Assembly (NCBI RefSeq): GCF_031177825.1
Contig: NZ_JAPSKE010000015.1
Coordinates: 1-64,000 of the forward strand
Length of the DNA: 64,000 bases
Source of the DNA: Paenibacillus sp.
GTDB lineage: Bacteria > Bacillota > Bacilli > Paenibacillales > YIM-B00363
Direction: 5' to 3'
Below are positions 1-7,632 of this stretch, piece by piece. A program made the position numbers and the translations under genes. The notes under the pieces are model-generated. The model searched no databases. It was given only the letters and a program-made list of their open reading frames with translations, and was not told the origin of the DNA. Every line of letters begins with the position of its first letter. Positions within the stretch are counted from its first letter, which is position 1.

Positions 1-115
1 GTGTTACTCACCCGTCCGCCGCTAAGCTGTCCCCGAAGGAACAACTCCGCTCGACTTGCATGTATTAGGCACGCCGCCAGCGTTCGTCCTGAGCCAGGAT
101 CAAACTCTCCAAAAA
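1..115 (-). rRNA. 16S ribosomal RNA, 5' end (partial, cut by window start)
   Basis: Read on the minus strand, the segment begins with the universal bacterial 16S 5' sequence (GAGTTTGATCCTGGCTCAG, then the GAACGCTGGCGGCGTGCC block and AATACATGCAAGTCGAGCG) and reaches GGACGGGTGAGTAACAC at the window edge. Only about the first 110 nt of the gene are present. The mature 5' end is placed just before the GGAGAGTTTG stretch, near position 115, by analogy with other Bacillota; the exact base is uncertain by a few nt. The rest of the rrn operon lies to the left of the window. Confidence 0.97.
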
Positions 116-229
116 GGGTAGTTCAACTGAACTCGTTCACTGCTGGTCTTACTTACGCGTATATCGCTCATGTTCGGTTTTCAAGGTGCAAGCTTTCTTG
201 CTTGTCCGGACACGTTTTTCACGGCCGAG

Positions 230-258
230 ATATTATATTAATACAAATCTCATTGCAA
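230..258 (-). promoter_or_regulatory. rrn promoter, proximal (P2-like)
   Basis: On the minus strand TTGCAA (258-253), a 17-bp spacer and TAATAT (235-230) form a sigma-A-type promoter about 110 bp upstream of the 16S start. Position and spacing fit a Bacillus-type rrn P2. Confidence 0.6.
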
Positions 259-317
259 GAGCAAGAACTAATTTCTACCAATCGGCTGTTTCTTTTTCTA
301 AAGACAGCCGGATGACT

Positions 318-346
318 AATATACCCTGTTTAATAAACATAATCAA
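318..346 (-). promoter_or_regulatory. rrn promoter, distal (P1-like)
   Basis: On the minus strand TTGATT (346-341), a 17-bp spacer and TATATT (323-318). It lies about 90 bp upstream of the proximal promoter, the usual tandem P1/P2 layout of rrn operons. Confidence 0.55.
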
Positions 347-960
347 GTGGAATTTCCTGCCATCCCAAAACATAAATCCACATTTCCATCCTCCCGTTCG
401 GGTTAGAAAAAAAAGCCAAAGCTCCTTGCAGGGCAACGGGTTTCGCATTTCAACAATGCTCTCCCAATGCGAGTTAACAGCCCCCATGACTAGAAGTGTC
501 ACCATAATAGAGCCCCATCAATTTCTGTGCAGGGTGCGACAAACAGCTTGCCAAACGGCAATGTTTTGCATAGTTTTTGTTCTTCATGGCTTGTATTTGC
601 ACTGGCGCAAAGAAAAAAGCACCCTGTTACGGGTGCTTTGTGGTTTCTGGTCATGTTAGTAAATGTCGATTCTTGCGGCGGTTTCCCGCAATTATATCAA
701 GCGCATGAGCTGTAGAGACAAGCCGTCTCGCTTCACTTAGTTAAGTACCTTTCCGTTTGAAAATATCTTCCTGCCACGCATGGAACCCATATATAACAAT
801 GCCAAGTGCAGATCCCTAACATGTTACAGTATGCACTATGTGTTTGGTAATCATTCCAGTTAAAGGTGATTGTATAATCTGTTGCCGTTTAAGGCGGTGT
901 ATTTTTCGTTTTCGAAAATACATCTTGTGGTCAAGATCAAATCATATCTTCCCCATACAG
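347..960. other. Gene-poor region upstream of the rrn operon
   Basis: No convincing protein-coding gene: the open frames here lack Shine-Dalgarno sites, and one runs through the tRNA. The region is more AT-rich than its surroundings. What can be seen is an isolated minus-strand terminator at 613-638 and an extended -10 (TGATATAAT) near 691-699, described as a possible short RNA. I recognise nothing at 347-612 or 722-960. Confidence 0.5.
613..685 (-). ncRNA. Possible short transcript ending in an intrinsic terminator
   Basis: On the minus strand a strong hairpin (AAGCACCC, 6-nt loop, GGGTGCTT) followed by six T residues sits at 638-613. It cannot end the tRNA transcript, which has its own terminator at 989-962. 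An extended -10 element TGATATAAT (699-691) would start a transcript near 684, giving about 70 nt. The -35 is poor (TTGTCT at 721-716, 19-bp spacer). The stretch after the start contains GCGGGAAACCGC, which can fold. I do not recognise an RNA family; it could also be the tail of a longer leader. Confidence 0.3.
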
Positions 961-961
961 C

Positions 962-989
962 AAAAAAAGCCTTATGAATCAAGGCTTTT
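962..989 (-). terminator. Terminator of the tRNA-Ala transcript
   Basis: Minus-strand hairpin AAGCCTT / AAGGCTT followed by a run of seven T, 18 nt downstream of the tRNA 3' end. Confidence 0.8.
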
Positions 990-1006
990 CCCACTTAAAA
1001 TCTATA

Positions 1007-1079
1007 TGGACTCTAGGGGGATCGAACCCCTGACCTCGTCGCTGCCAGCGACGCGCTCTCCCAGCTGAGCTAAGAGCCC
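1007..1079 (-). tRNA. tRNA-Ala(GGC)
   Basis: A 73-nt cloverleaf reads on the minus strand. The acceptor stem GGGCTCT/AGAGTCC carries the G3-U70 wobble pair, the alanine identity element. The D arm is GCTC/GAGC; the anticodon stem CGTCG/CGACG encloses the loop CTGGCAG with anticodon GGC (codon GCC); the T loop is TTCGATC. The discriminator base is A. The CCA tail is not encoded, so it must be added after transcription. It has its own promoter and terminator and so appears to be a single-gene unit. Confidence 0.96.
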
Positions 1080-1094
1080 GAAACGACAAAATCA

Positions 1095-1123
1095 ATAATA
1101 TCACGCTCGGCGGGCTCTGTCAA
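1095..1123 (-). promoter_or_regulatory. Promoter of tRNA-Ala
   Basis: A consensus TTGACA (1123-1118), a 17-bp spacer and TATTAT (1100-1095) on the minus strand, about 15 bp upstream of the tRNA 5' end. Confidence 0.75.
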
Positions 1124-1130
1124 TGCAGGA

Positions 1131-1586
1131 TTACGTCTTGTTCAGCAGCGTCGAAAGCTCCTTCATAAACATGTCGATGTCCTTGAACTGGCGGTACACG
1201 GAGGCGAAGCGGACGTAAGCGACCTCGTCCACCTTGTACAGCTGCCCCATCATCAACTCCCCGATGTCGCGGCTCTCGATCTCGGTGCTGGCCGTCTGGC
1301 GAAGCTCCCGCTCCACCTCGTCGACGATCTGCTCCAGCCGTTCGACCGATACAGGGCGCTTCTCGCACGCCCGGACGAGGCCTCGAAGCAGCTTCTCGCG
1401 GCTGAACTCTTCCCGGCTGCCGTCCTTCTTGACGATCATCAGCGGCGCTTCCTCCACCGTTTCGAACGTGGTGAAGCGGCGCGCGCATCGCTCGCATTCT
1501 CTGCGGCGGCGGATCGATTTGTTATCGTTCACGGGACGAGAGTCGAGCACCTTCGTTCCGTCATGATCGCAGTATGGACATCTCAC
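1131..1586 (-). CDS. nrdR: Transcriptional repressor NrdR
   Basis: NrdR is a nucleotide-sensing repressor that binds NrdR boxes before ribonucleotide reductase genes. The protein has the N-terminal zinc ribbon (MRCPYC near residue 1, then CERC near residue 31), the [18 protein letters not shown] segment and an ATP-cone domain ([20 protein letters not shown]). Its length of about 151 residues is normal for the family. I chose the GTG at 1586: it gives the conserved start MRCPYC and lies 10 nt after AGGAG. A TTG six bases upstream would add Val-Val and is only 4 nt from the SD. It sits alone between tRNA-Ala and the spore-protein gene. Confidence 0.95.
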   Translation of the reverse strand: MRCPYCDHDGTKVLDSRPVNDNKSIRRRRECERCARRFTTFETVEEAPLMIVKKDGSREEFSREKLLRGLVRACEKRPVSVERLEQIVDEVERELRQTASTEIESRDIGELMMGQLYKVDEVAYVRFASVYRQFKDIDMFMKELSTLLNKT

Positions 1587-1664
1587 AACCAAGTCGCTCC
1601 TTCCGCTTCAACCTATGAATCGATTTTACCATACAATCCCTGTTTTGAACTTTAGAGAAGCGCA

Positions 1665-1671
1665 CATAATA
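1665..1671 (+). promoter_or_regulatory. Possible sigma-G -10 element before the SASP gene
   Basis: CATAATA matches the sigma-G -10 consensus CATnnTA and lies 30 bp upstream of the SASP start. The upstream TGTTTT, at 18-bp spacing, is only a weak -35 match. Sigma-G control is expected for this gene family in the forespore. Confidence 0.4.
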
Positions 1672-1700
1672 CTATCACCAACGACGAGGAGGTGAAACAC

Positions 1701-1922
1701 ATGGGTACAGGTTCTCAAAGCTCGAACGACTTGGTCGTCCCTCAAGCGAACCAAGCGCTGGAGCAACTGAAGTTCGAAGTAGCGCAGGAGCTGGGCATTC
1801 AAATCCCGAATGACGGCTACTACGGTCACATGGCTACTCGCGACACGGGTGCGATCGGTGGTCACATCACTCGCCGCCTGGTGCAAATCGCCGAGCAGCA
1901 ACTTGCCGGCCAATTCAAGTAA
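1701..1922 (+). CDS. Small acid-soluble spore protein, alpha/beta type
   Basis: A 73-residue protein with the alpha/beta SASP signature: LEQLKFEVAQELGI in the first half (GPR protease cleavage region, here FEVAQELGI) and GYYGHMATRDTGAIGGHITR in the second. These proteins coat DNA in the dormant spore, hold it in an A-like form and protect it from UV and heat; they are degraded at germination. The ATG at 1701 follows AGGAGG by 8 nt; a GTG nine bases upstream overlaps the SD and is rejected. It is divergent from nrdR and followed by a shared terminator. Confidence 0.97.
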   Translation: MGTGSQSSNDLVVPQANQALEQLKFEVAQELGIQIPNDGYYGHMATRDTGAIGGHITRRLVQIAEQQLAGQFK

Positions 1923-1936
1923 TCTTTCGCTTCATG

Positions 1937-1990
1937 AAACATCGGGAGGTTGCGCGGGATACCGCGCAGCCTTTCCGATGTTTTTATTTT
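1937..1990. terminator. Bidirectional terminator between SASP and slt
   Basis: AAACATCGG (1937-1945) pairs with CCGATGTTT (1975-1983), with an inner GCGCGG/CCGCGC stem and a T-rich tract on the plus strand. It ends the SASP transcript. The stop codon of the convergent gene lies inside it. Confidence 0.75.
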
Positions 1991-2601
1991 GGGTTCGACG
2001 TCAGTTCCGGATACGTCTGCTCGTACTTTACATAATAATAATACACTCGATGGACGTAGTGTCTCGTCTCGCCGAACGGAATATCGTCGGCTCGATCCAA
2101 CGTGCCGTCCCATCGTCCTTCGGACAGCCACCGCTCGACGTTGCCCGGTCCGGCGTTATACGCCGCCGCGACGCGCGCGATCGCGTCGCGCTTCGCTTCG
2201 CCGTTCGACGCGAACTGCTGCTGCAGCGACCGCACGTACCATGTCCCGTACCGGATATTCCGCTCCGCATCCTGCAGCCGTTCCGGTTCCGCGGGCTCGT
2301 CCCCTTCCTGCTTCGCGATCCATTCGGCCGTCGGCGGCATCAGCTGCATGAGTCCGATCGCGCCCTTGGGCGACGTCTTGGTCGGGCGGAAGTTGCTCTC
2401 CACGCGGATGATCGAAGCGATCAAGTACGGATCCACGCCGTACGTCTGCGATTGCTCCACGATCTGCGCTTCGTATTGAAGCGGATACATCCACTTCCCG
2501 AGCAGCGCCCGGTCGAAGTATAACACCAGCAAAATCAAAAGCAATAAAACCGCGTATAACCTCTTCCTGCGGTACCACGCCCGTTCGCTCGTTCCGACCA
2601 T
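1984..2601 (-). CDS. Membrane-anchored lytic transglycosylase (SLT domain)
   Basis: About 205 residues. An N-terminal membrane segment (LYAVLLLLILLVLYF, near residues 14-30) anchors a catalytic SLT domain. The signature motifs are IIRVESNF with the catalytic Glu, GAIGLMQLMP and AAYNAGPGNV. Such enzymes cleave the MurNAc-GlcNAc bond of peptidoglycan with 1,6-anhydro product formation; in Bacillota YjbJ-like relatives act in wall turnover. The ATG at 2601 overlaps the coaE stop codon (TAATG), so the two are translationally coupled. A longer frame into coaE is an artefact. Confidence 0.9.
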   Translation of the reverse strand: MVGTSERAWYRRKRLYAVLLLLILLVLYFDRALLGKWMYPLQYEAQIVEQSQTYGVDPYLIASIIRVESNFRPTKTSPKGAIGLMQLMPPTAEWIAKQEGDEPAEPERLQDAERNIRYGTWYVRSLQQQFASNGEAKRDAIARVAAAYNAGPGNVERWLSEGRWDGTLDRADDIPFGETRHYVHRVYYYYVKYEQTYPELTSNPK

Positions 2602-3206
2602 TACGTCGAACCCGTCTTCCCGGCGACGTACGCTTCGACCTGCCGCTCCGTCTCGGCGAGCGAGCCGCTGTTGTCGATCACGACGTCGGCTCGCTTCCGC
2701 TTCTCCTCGATCGGCATCTGGGCGTCGATGCGTCGTTCCGCGTCCTCCCGCGACATCCCGTCCCGCGCCATGAGGCGCTCGAGCTGCACTTCGCGCGGCA
2801 CATACACGACGAGCACGTCTTCGAACGCGTAGAGCTTGTCCAACCCGGACTCGTACAACAACGGAATGTCGGCGACGACGAGCCGATCGGGCTCCTTCTC
2901 GTTCCATTCCGACATCTGCCTGGCCATCTCCGCGCGAATGCGCGGATGGGTGATCGCTTCGAGCTTCCGCCGCGCCGACTCGTCGCCGAACACGATCGAG
3001 CCGAGGCGCTTGCGATCCAGCGTTCCGTCCGGCGCGATCACGTCTTCGCCGAACGTCTCTCGGATGTCGAGAAGCGCCGGCCGCCCGGGGAGCACGACCT
3101 CGCGAGCGATCCGGTCCGCGTCCACGATGGCTGCGCCGCGCGCTTCCAGCATCCGGGATACCCTCGATTTGCCGCAGGCGATGCCGCCTGTAAGTCCGAC
3201 GTTCAA
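2601..3206 (-). CDS. coaE: Dephospho-CoA kinase
   Basis: Catalyses the last step of coenzyme A synthesis, ATP-dependent 3'-phosphorylation of dephospho-CoA. The protein is 201 residues. It begins with the P-loop GLTGGIACGKS, followed by DADRIARE and the THPRIR and IPLLYE segments typical of CoaE. The start is TTG at 3206, 8 nt after AGAGGGG; no better ATG exists. It lies between ytaF and slt in a leftward run polA-mutM-ytaF-coaE-slt, an order common in Paenibacillaceae. Confidence 0.96.
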   Translation of the reverse strand: MNVGLTGGIACGKSRVSRMLEARGAAIVDADRIAREVVLPGRPALLDIRETFGEDVIAPDGTLDRKRLGSIVFGDESARRKLEAITHPRIRAEMARQMSEWNEKEPDRLVVADIPLLYESGLDKLYAFEDVLVVYVPREVQLERLMARDGMSREDAERRIDAQMPIEEKRKRADVVIDNSGSLAETERQVEAYVAGKTGST

Positions 3207-3219
3207 CCGAATTTCCCCT

Positions 3220-3900
3220 CTACATTAATTTCATGAATCCCATCACGATCAAGATGCAGCCCGGCAGCAGCGTCAGCTTGCCGATCCATCGCCAGCCGGA
3301 GAGCAGAAAGCCCAGCTTGACGCCGATCGCGATGCACGCGCCGCATGCGGCGCCGATCATCAGCGAGGTCGCCACCGGCGGAAACCCGATCAAGGCCGCG
3401 CCGACGCCCGCGCCGAGGCTGTCGAGCGACAGCGCGATGCCGAGCAGCACCGCCTCGGAAGCGGTGATCACGCCCGAACGGTCCATGTCCGCCATCGACG
3501 GCGTGCGCCAAATGCGAATAATGAGCCCGAGCTGACGAATTTCCCACTGCAGCAGCGTCTTTTCGGCTTCTGCCGGCTCGCCCGCACCGGCCGAAGCCAG
3601 TTGGTCGGCGTCGGACGCGGATTCCCGGCGCGACGTCAACAACATCTGCACGATCGCCCACACGCCGATCGCGATCAGGATGGCCGCCCCCGTCCAACGC
3701 GCCGCCCGTTCCGGCAGCCACTCCACGAACAAGCCGCCGACCGCCATCGACCCGAACAAGACGAACGCCGATAACAACGATACGATTCCTATGGAATACG
3801 CCGGAATGCGGATCTTCCGAATTCCGTACATCATGCCGGCGCTCAAGCCGTCCAAGCTGACGGCCAGCGCCAGCGCAAGCATCGACCCAAAGGCTACCAC
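3220..3900 (-). CDS. ytaF: Sporulation membrane protein YtaF
   Basis: A six-helix membrane protein of about 226 residues in the YtaF/MntP superfamily. Two homologous halves each carry the small-residue-rich motif with an Asp: LALAVSLDGLSAG near residue 10 and LGIALSLDSLGAG in the second half. A hydrophilic loop rich in Glu and Ala lies between them. In Bacillus, ytaF is linked to sporulation; its transported substrate is not settled, although the family includes manganese exporters. The GTG at 3900 follows GGGAGGGA by 6 nt; longer frames run into mutM and are not used. Confidence 0.85.
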   Translation of the reverse strand: MVAFGSMLALALAVSLDGLSAGMMYGIRKIRIPAYSIGIVSLLSAFVLFGSMAVGGLFVEWLPERAARWTGAAILIAIGVWAIVQMLLTSRRESASDADQLASAGAGEPAEAEKTLLQWEIRQLGLIIRIWRTPSMADMDRSGVITASEAVLLGIALSLDSLGAGVGAALIGFPPVATSLMIGAACGACIAIGVKLGFLLSGWRWIGKLTLLPGCILIVMGFMKLM

Positions 3901-3962
3901 GTTCGATCCCTCCCGAAGGCATCCGCCTATGTTGGATACCTTCACTATATGGAGAGACGCCG

Positions 3963-4835
3963 TCAGGTGTGCTTCGGCCCCCGGCCCGGCTTCGCGCGGC
4001 TTCGCTTCTTCGGTTGGCACCGCGGACAAATATGCGTGCCGCGGCCGCCGACGACGAACTTCTCGATGACGCCGCCGCAGCCGGCCGGACACGGTTCGCC
4101 TTCCCGCCCGTAGGCGCGCAGGCTGAACTGATAAGCCCCTTGCTCGCCCTGGCCGTTCACGTACGACTTGACGGACGAGCCGCCCGCCTCGACCGACGCG
4201 GATAACGTCGCCACGATTGTATCGTGCAGCCGCGCGAGCTCCGCGCGGGAGAGCCCGTCGGCCGGCCGCTCGGGATGGATGCCGGCGGCGTGCAGCGCTT
4301 CGTCGACGTAGATGTTGCCGATGCCGACCACGACTTCTTGGTTCAGCAGCAGCGGCTTGATTTTCGTCTTCTTCGCGCCGAGCGCCGCCCGGAACGCGGA
4401 CAGCGTGAACGTCTCGTCGAGCGGCTCGAGCCCGAGCTTCGACAACGGTCCTTCCCGCGTCTCCTCGCCCGGCTTGTACAAGTCCATCGTGCCGAACTGC
4501 CGAACGTCGCGGTATCGCAGCTCCGTGCCGTCCGTGAATCGGAAGATGACGTGCGTATGAAGCTCCGTTTCGTCCTTCGCGTCGTACAAGCCGTAGCGGC
4601 CTTCCATGCGCAGGTGGGAGAGGAGCAATACTTCGCCTAGATCGAATTTCAGAAATTTGCCTCGCCGTTCGACGCCGCGGATCGTCAGCCCTTCGAGCGC
4701 TCTCGCGAACGCCTCGGGCTCCGCCGGACGGCGAATAATGCGCGGCAGCCGAACGTCGACCGACTCGATCGTCTTGCCCGCCACGAGACGCTGCAGCGTT
4801 CTTCGGACGGTTTCTACCTCGGGTAATTCAGGCAT
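3963..4835 (-). CDS. mutM: Formamidopyrimidine-DNA glycosylase (Fpg/MutM)
   Basis: Removes 8-oxoguanine and other oxidised purines from DNA and nicks the abasic site (bifunctional glycosylase/AP lyase). The 290-residue protein begins MPELPEVET: Pro2 is the catalytic nucleophile after Met removal and Glu3 the acid. It contains LRMEGRYGLY, the H2TH-region segment GIGNIYVDEALHAAGIHP and a C-terminal zinc finger with four Cys (CPAGC ... CPRC). The tail after the finger, rich in Lys, Arg and Pro, is slightly longer than usual. The ATG at 4835 follows GAGGTGA by 7 nt. It is downstream of polA, a conserved repair-gene pairing. Confidence 0.97.
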   Translation of the reverse strand: MPELPEVETVRRTLQRLVAGKTIESVDVRLPRIIRRPAEPEAFARALEGLTIRGVERRGKFLKFDLGEVLLLSHLRMEGRYGLYDAKDETELHTHVIFRFTDGTELRYRDVRQFGTMDLYKPGEETREGPLSKLGLEPLDETFTLSAFRAALGAKKTKIKPLLLNQEVVVGIGNIYVDEALHAAGIHPERPADGLSRAELARLHDTIVATLSASVEAGGSSVKSYVNGQGEQGAYQFSLRAYGREGEPCPAGCGGVIEKFVVGGRGTHICPRCQPKKRSRAKPGRGPKHT

Positions 4836-4887
4836 CGCTCTATCACCTCAATACCCCGATTATACCGCATGAGAGGGCTGTTAGCCT

Positions 4888-7539
4888 CTATTTCGCCTCG
4901 TACCAATTGCTGCCTTCGCTGACCTCGACCTTAAGCGGCACGTCGAGCGCGAGCGCGTTCTCCATCGTCTCCCGCACCATGGCGCGCATCGTCTCGAGCT
5001 CCTCCGTCGGCACCTCGAACACCAATTCGTCATGCACCTGAAGCAGCATGCGGCTCTTCACGCCCGCTTCGCGCATCCGCTCGTCGAGCCGCACCATCGC
5101 CAGCTTGATGATGTCCGCGGCCGTGCCTTGGATCGGCGTATTCATCGCCGTCCGCTCGGCGAACGAGCGGATGTTGAAGTTCGAAGCGTGAATTTCCGGC
5201 AAATACCGGCGGCGATTCAGCAGCGTAGTAACGTACCCATCCTTGCGCGCCTGCTTCTTAATGTCGTCCATGAACCGCCTTACCCCGCTGAACACGTCCA
5301 AGTATTGCTCGATGAACTGCGCCGCGTCCTTGCGGTTGATCCCGAGGTTGTTGGACAAGCCGAAGTCGCTGATGCCGTAGACGATGCCGAAGTTGACGGC
5401 CTTCGCCTGTCGGCGCATATTCGCGTCGACCGCGTCCGCGCTCACGCCGAACACGTCCATCGCCGTCTTCGTATGGATGTCCATGTCGTTCCGGAACGCT
5501 TCCTTCATCCGCTCGTCGCCCGAGATGTGCGCGAGGACGCGCAGCTCGATCTGCGAGTAGTCGGCCGCGAGAATACGCCAGCCCGGCTCGGAGGGCACGA
5601 ACATCTTGCGCAGCTTGCGGCCTTCCTCGGTGCGGATCGGGATGTTCTGCAGGTTCGGGAACTGGCTGCTGAGCCGACCCGTCGCCGCGATCGTCTGACG
5701 GTAATACGTATGAATTTTGCCGGTCGATCGCACTTCCTTCTGCAGCCCTTCCACGTACGTCGACTGCAGCTTCGAGAGCGTGCGATAGTGAAGCAGGTTG
5801 CTGACGATCTCGTGGTACGGCGCCAGCTTCTCCAGCACCTCCGCGTCCGTCGAGTAGCCTGTCTTCGTCTTCTTCACCGGCGGCAACCCCAATTTTTCGA
5901 AGAGGATTTCCCCGAGCTGCTTCGTCGAGTTCAGGTTGAACTCCGTGCCGGCCTGCTCGTATATCGTCGCGACCAGCTTGTCGAGCGCTTCGGTCAATTC
6001 GACGCCGTACCGCTTCAGCTCGTCAACGTCGACCTTGACCCCTTGCAGTTCCATGCGCGCGAGCACGAACGACAGCGGCAGCTCCAGCTCGTACATGAGC
6101 GGCTCCATCTCGTGTTCGGTCAGCTTCTTGCGCTGCCGCTCGGCGAGCTCCGCCACCGCCCGCGCCTTGCGGCCGAGATGCTCCGCGATTTTCTCCGGCT
6201 CGGGCAGCTTAAACTTCGCGCCCTTGCCGAACACGTCGTCGTCGGAAGGAACCGCGATGCCGTCCTTCCCCGCGATGTCGCTTAGGGCGTGGCTCGATTC
6301 CGTCGGATCGAGCAAATACGCCGCGAGAATCGTATCGAATGCGACGCCGCGCAGCTCGAGGCCTTGCCAGGCGAGCGCGAGCTCCGCCTTATGCGCGTCG
6401 TGGATCGTCTTGCGCGCGTTCGCGTCCGCGAGCCAGGAACGGAGCGGGGCCGCCGCCTCGTCATGGACGAGGAAGGAGATCGGCGCGAAATACGTCCGCT
6501 CCTCGTCGGCGTAGAGGGCGAGACCGAGCACTTCCGCGCCGTGCGGATTTTCGCCGATCGATTCGACATGCACGCCTCGAACGTCCGGAAGCGCCGCGAC
6601 GAGGGCGTCGACGGTCGACGGGTCGACCGTCGTCACCTGAATGGCGGCCGCCTCGGACGCCGCGGCAGCGGCGTCGCCTCCGCCGATCGCGAGGCGCTCC
6701 AGCAGCGACTTGAACTCGAGCTTCTGGAACATCGTCCGCATGCCGTTCGCGTCGAAGCCCTCGAACGCCAGCTCGTCCCAGCCGGCGTCATACGGCACTT
6801 CGCGGAAGATCGTCGCGATGTCCTTGCTCATGCGGGCGCTGTCCGCATGCTCCTTAATCGTCTCCTTCATCTTGCCTTTGATCTCTTCGACGTGCTCCAG
6901 CACGCCTTCGACCGAGCCGAATTGATGAAGCAGCTTCAGCGCCGTCTTCTCGCCGACGCCGGGAACGCCGGGAATGTTATCGCTCGCGTCGCCCATAAGT
7001 CCCTTCAGGTCGATGATTTGCCGCGGCGTCAATTGATATTTTTCATGGATGTATGCCGGGTCGTACATCTCCGTCTCGCTGATGCCCTTGCGGGTCAGCG
7101 CGATGCGCACGCGATCGGAGGCGAGCTGCAGCATGTCCTTGTCGCCGGACACGACGATCGTCTCGATGCCTTCCTCGTCCGCGCGCTTCGTGAGCGTCCC
7201 GATGATGTCGTCCGCTTCGTAACCCTCGATTTCGAATTGCTTCACGTTCATAGCCTGCAGCAGTTCCTTCAGCAGCGGGAACTGCTCGGACAGCTCCGAC
7301 GGCGTCTTCGAACGTCCGCCCTTGTAGTCGCCGTACTCCTCATGCCGGAACGTGCGCTTGCCCGCGTCGAACGCGACAAGCAGATGGGTCGGCTTCTCCT
7401 CTTCGATGATGCGCAGCAGCATCGTGGTGAAGCCGTACACCGCGTTCGTATGGAGACCGGCTCCGTTCGTCAGCGGCGGCAGCGCGTAGAACGCGCGGTT
7501 AATAATGCTGTTGCCGTCGATCAATAAACACTTGGCCAC
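4888..7539 (-). CDS. polA: DNA polymerase I
   Basis: About 883 residues with the three expected parts. The N-terminal 5'-3' exonuclease/FEN domain occupies about residues 1-290 (CLLIDGNSIINRAFYAL; GYEADDIIGTL; DASDNIPGVPGVGEKTA). A central 3'-5' exonuclease-like domain looks degenerate in acidic residues, as in Bacillus Pol I. The C-terminal polymerase domain has motif A DYSQIELRVLAH, motif B RRQAKAVNFGIVYG and motif C QVHDELVFEV. The enzyme fills gaps in repair and removes RNA primers. I prefer the GTG at 7539 (MAKCLLIDG), 8 nt after GAGG; an upstream GTG overlaps the SD. It heads the leftward repair/CoA operon. Confidence 0.97.
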   Translation of the reverse strand: MAKCLLIDGNSIINRAFYALPPLTNGAGLHTNAVYGFTTMLLRIIEEEKPTHLLVAFDAGKRTFRHEEYGDYKGGRSKTPSELSEQFPLLKELLQAMNVKQFEIEGYEADDIIGTLTKRADEEGIETIVVSGDKDMLQLASDRVRIALTRKGISETEMYDPAYIHEKYQLTPRQIIDLKGLMGDASDNIPGVPGVGEKTALKLLHQFGSVEGVLEHVEEIKGKMKETIKEHADSARMSKDIATIFREVPYDAGWDELAFEGFDANGMRTMFQKLEFKSLLERLAIGGGDAAAAASEAAAIQVTTVDPSTVDALVAALPDVRGVHVESIGENPHGAEVLGLALYADEERTYFAPISFLVHDEAAAPLRSWLADANARKTIHDAHKAELALAWQGLELRGVAFDTILAAYLLDPTESSHALSDIAGKDGIAVPSDDDVFGKGAKFKLPEPEKIAEHLGRKARAVAELAERQRKKLTEHEMEPLMYELELPLSFVLARMELQGVKVDVDELKRYGVELTEALDKLVATIYEQAGTEFNLNSTKQLGEILFEKLGLPPVKKTKTGYSTDAEVLEKLAPYHEIVSNLLHYRTLSKLQSTYVEGLQKEVRSTGKIHTYYRQTIAATGRLSSQFPNLQNIPIRTEEGRKLRKMFVPSEPGWRILAADYSQIELRVLAHISGDERMKEAFRNDMDIHTKTAMDVFGVSADAVDANMRRQAKAVNFGIVYGISDFGLSNNLGINRKDAAQFIEQYLDVFSGVRRFMDDIKKQARKDGYVTTLLNRRRYLPEIHASNFNIRSFAERTAMNTPIQGTAADIIKLAMVRLDERMREAGVKSRMLLQVHDELVFEVPTEELETMRAMVRETMENALALDVPLKVEVSEGSNWYEAK

Positions 7540-7632
7540 GGAAAACACCTCAATGTGTTCGAAACTAGCTTCATCATAGCATAGCGCGAAATGGGATGCA
7601 TAATTTTAGAACAAGACGAAGGAGGGGATCGA

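Noticed and set aside
275..505. 76-codon minus-strand frame in front of the 16S gene
   Set aside because: It overlaps the tandem rrn promoters, and I see no convincing SD or family match.
838..1068. 76-codon frame upstream of nrdR
   Set aside because: It runs through the tRNA-Ala gene and its terminator and has no SD.
5032..7527. Long plus-strand open frames opposite polA (417 and 412 codons)
   Set aside because: Arg/Leu/His-rich antisense shadows of polA; no SD and no recognisable domain.
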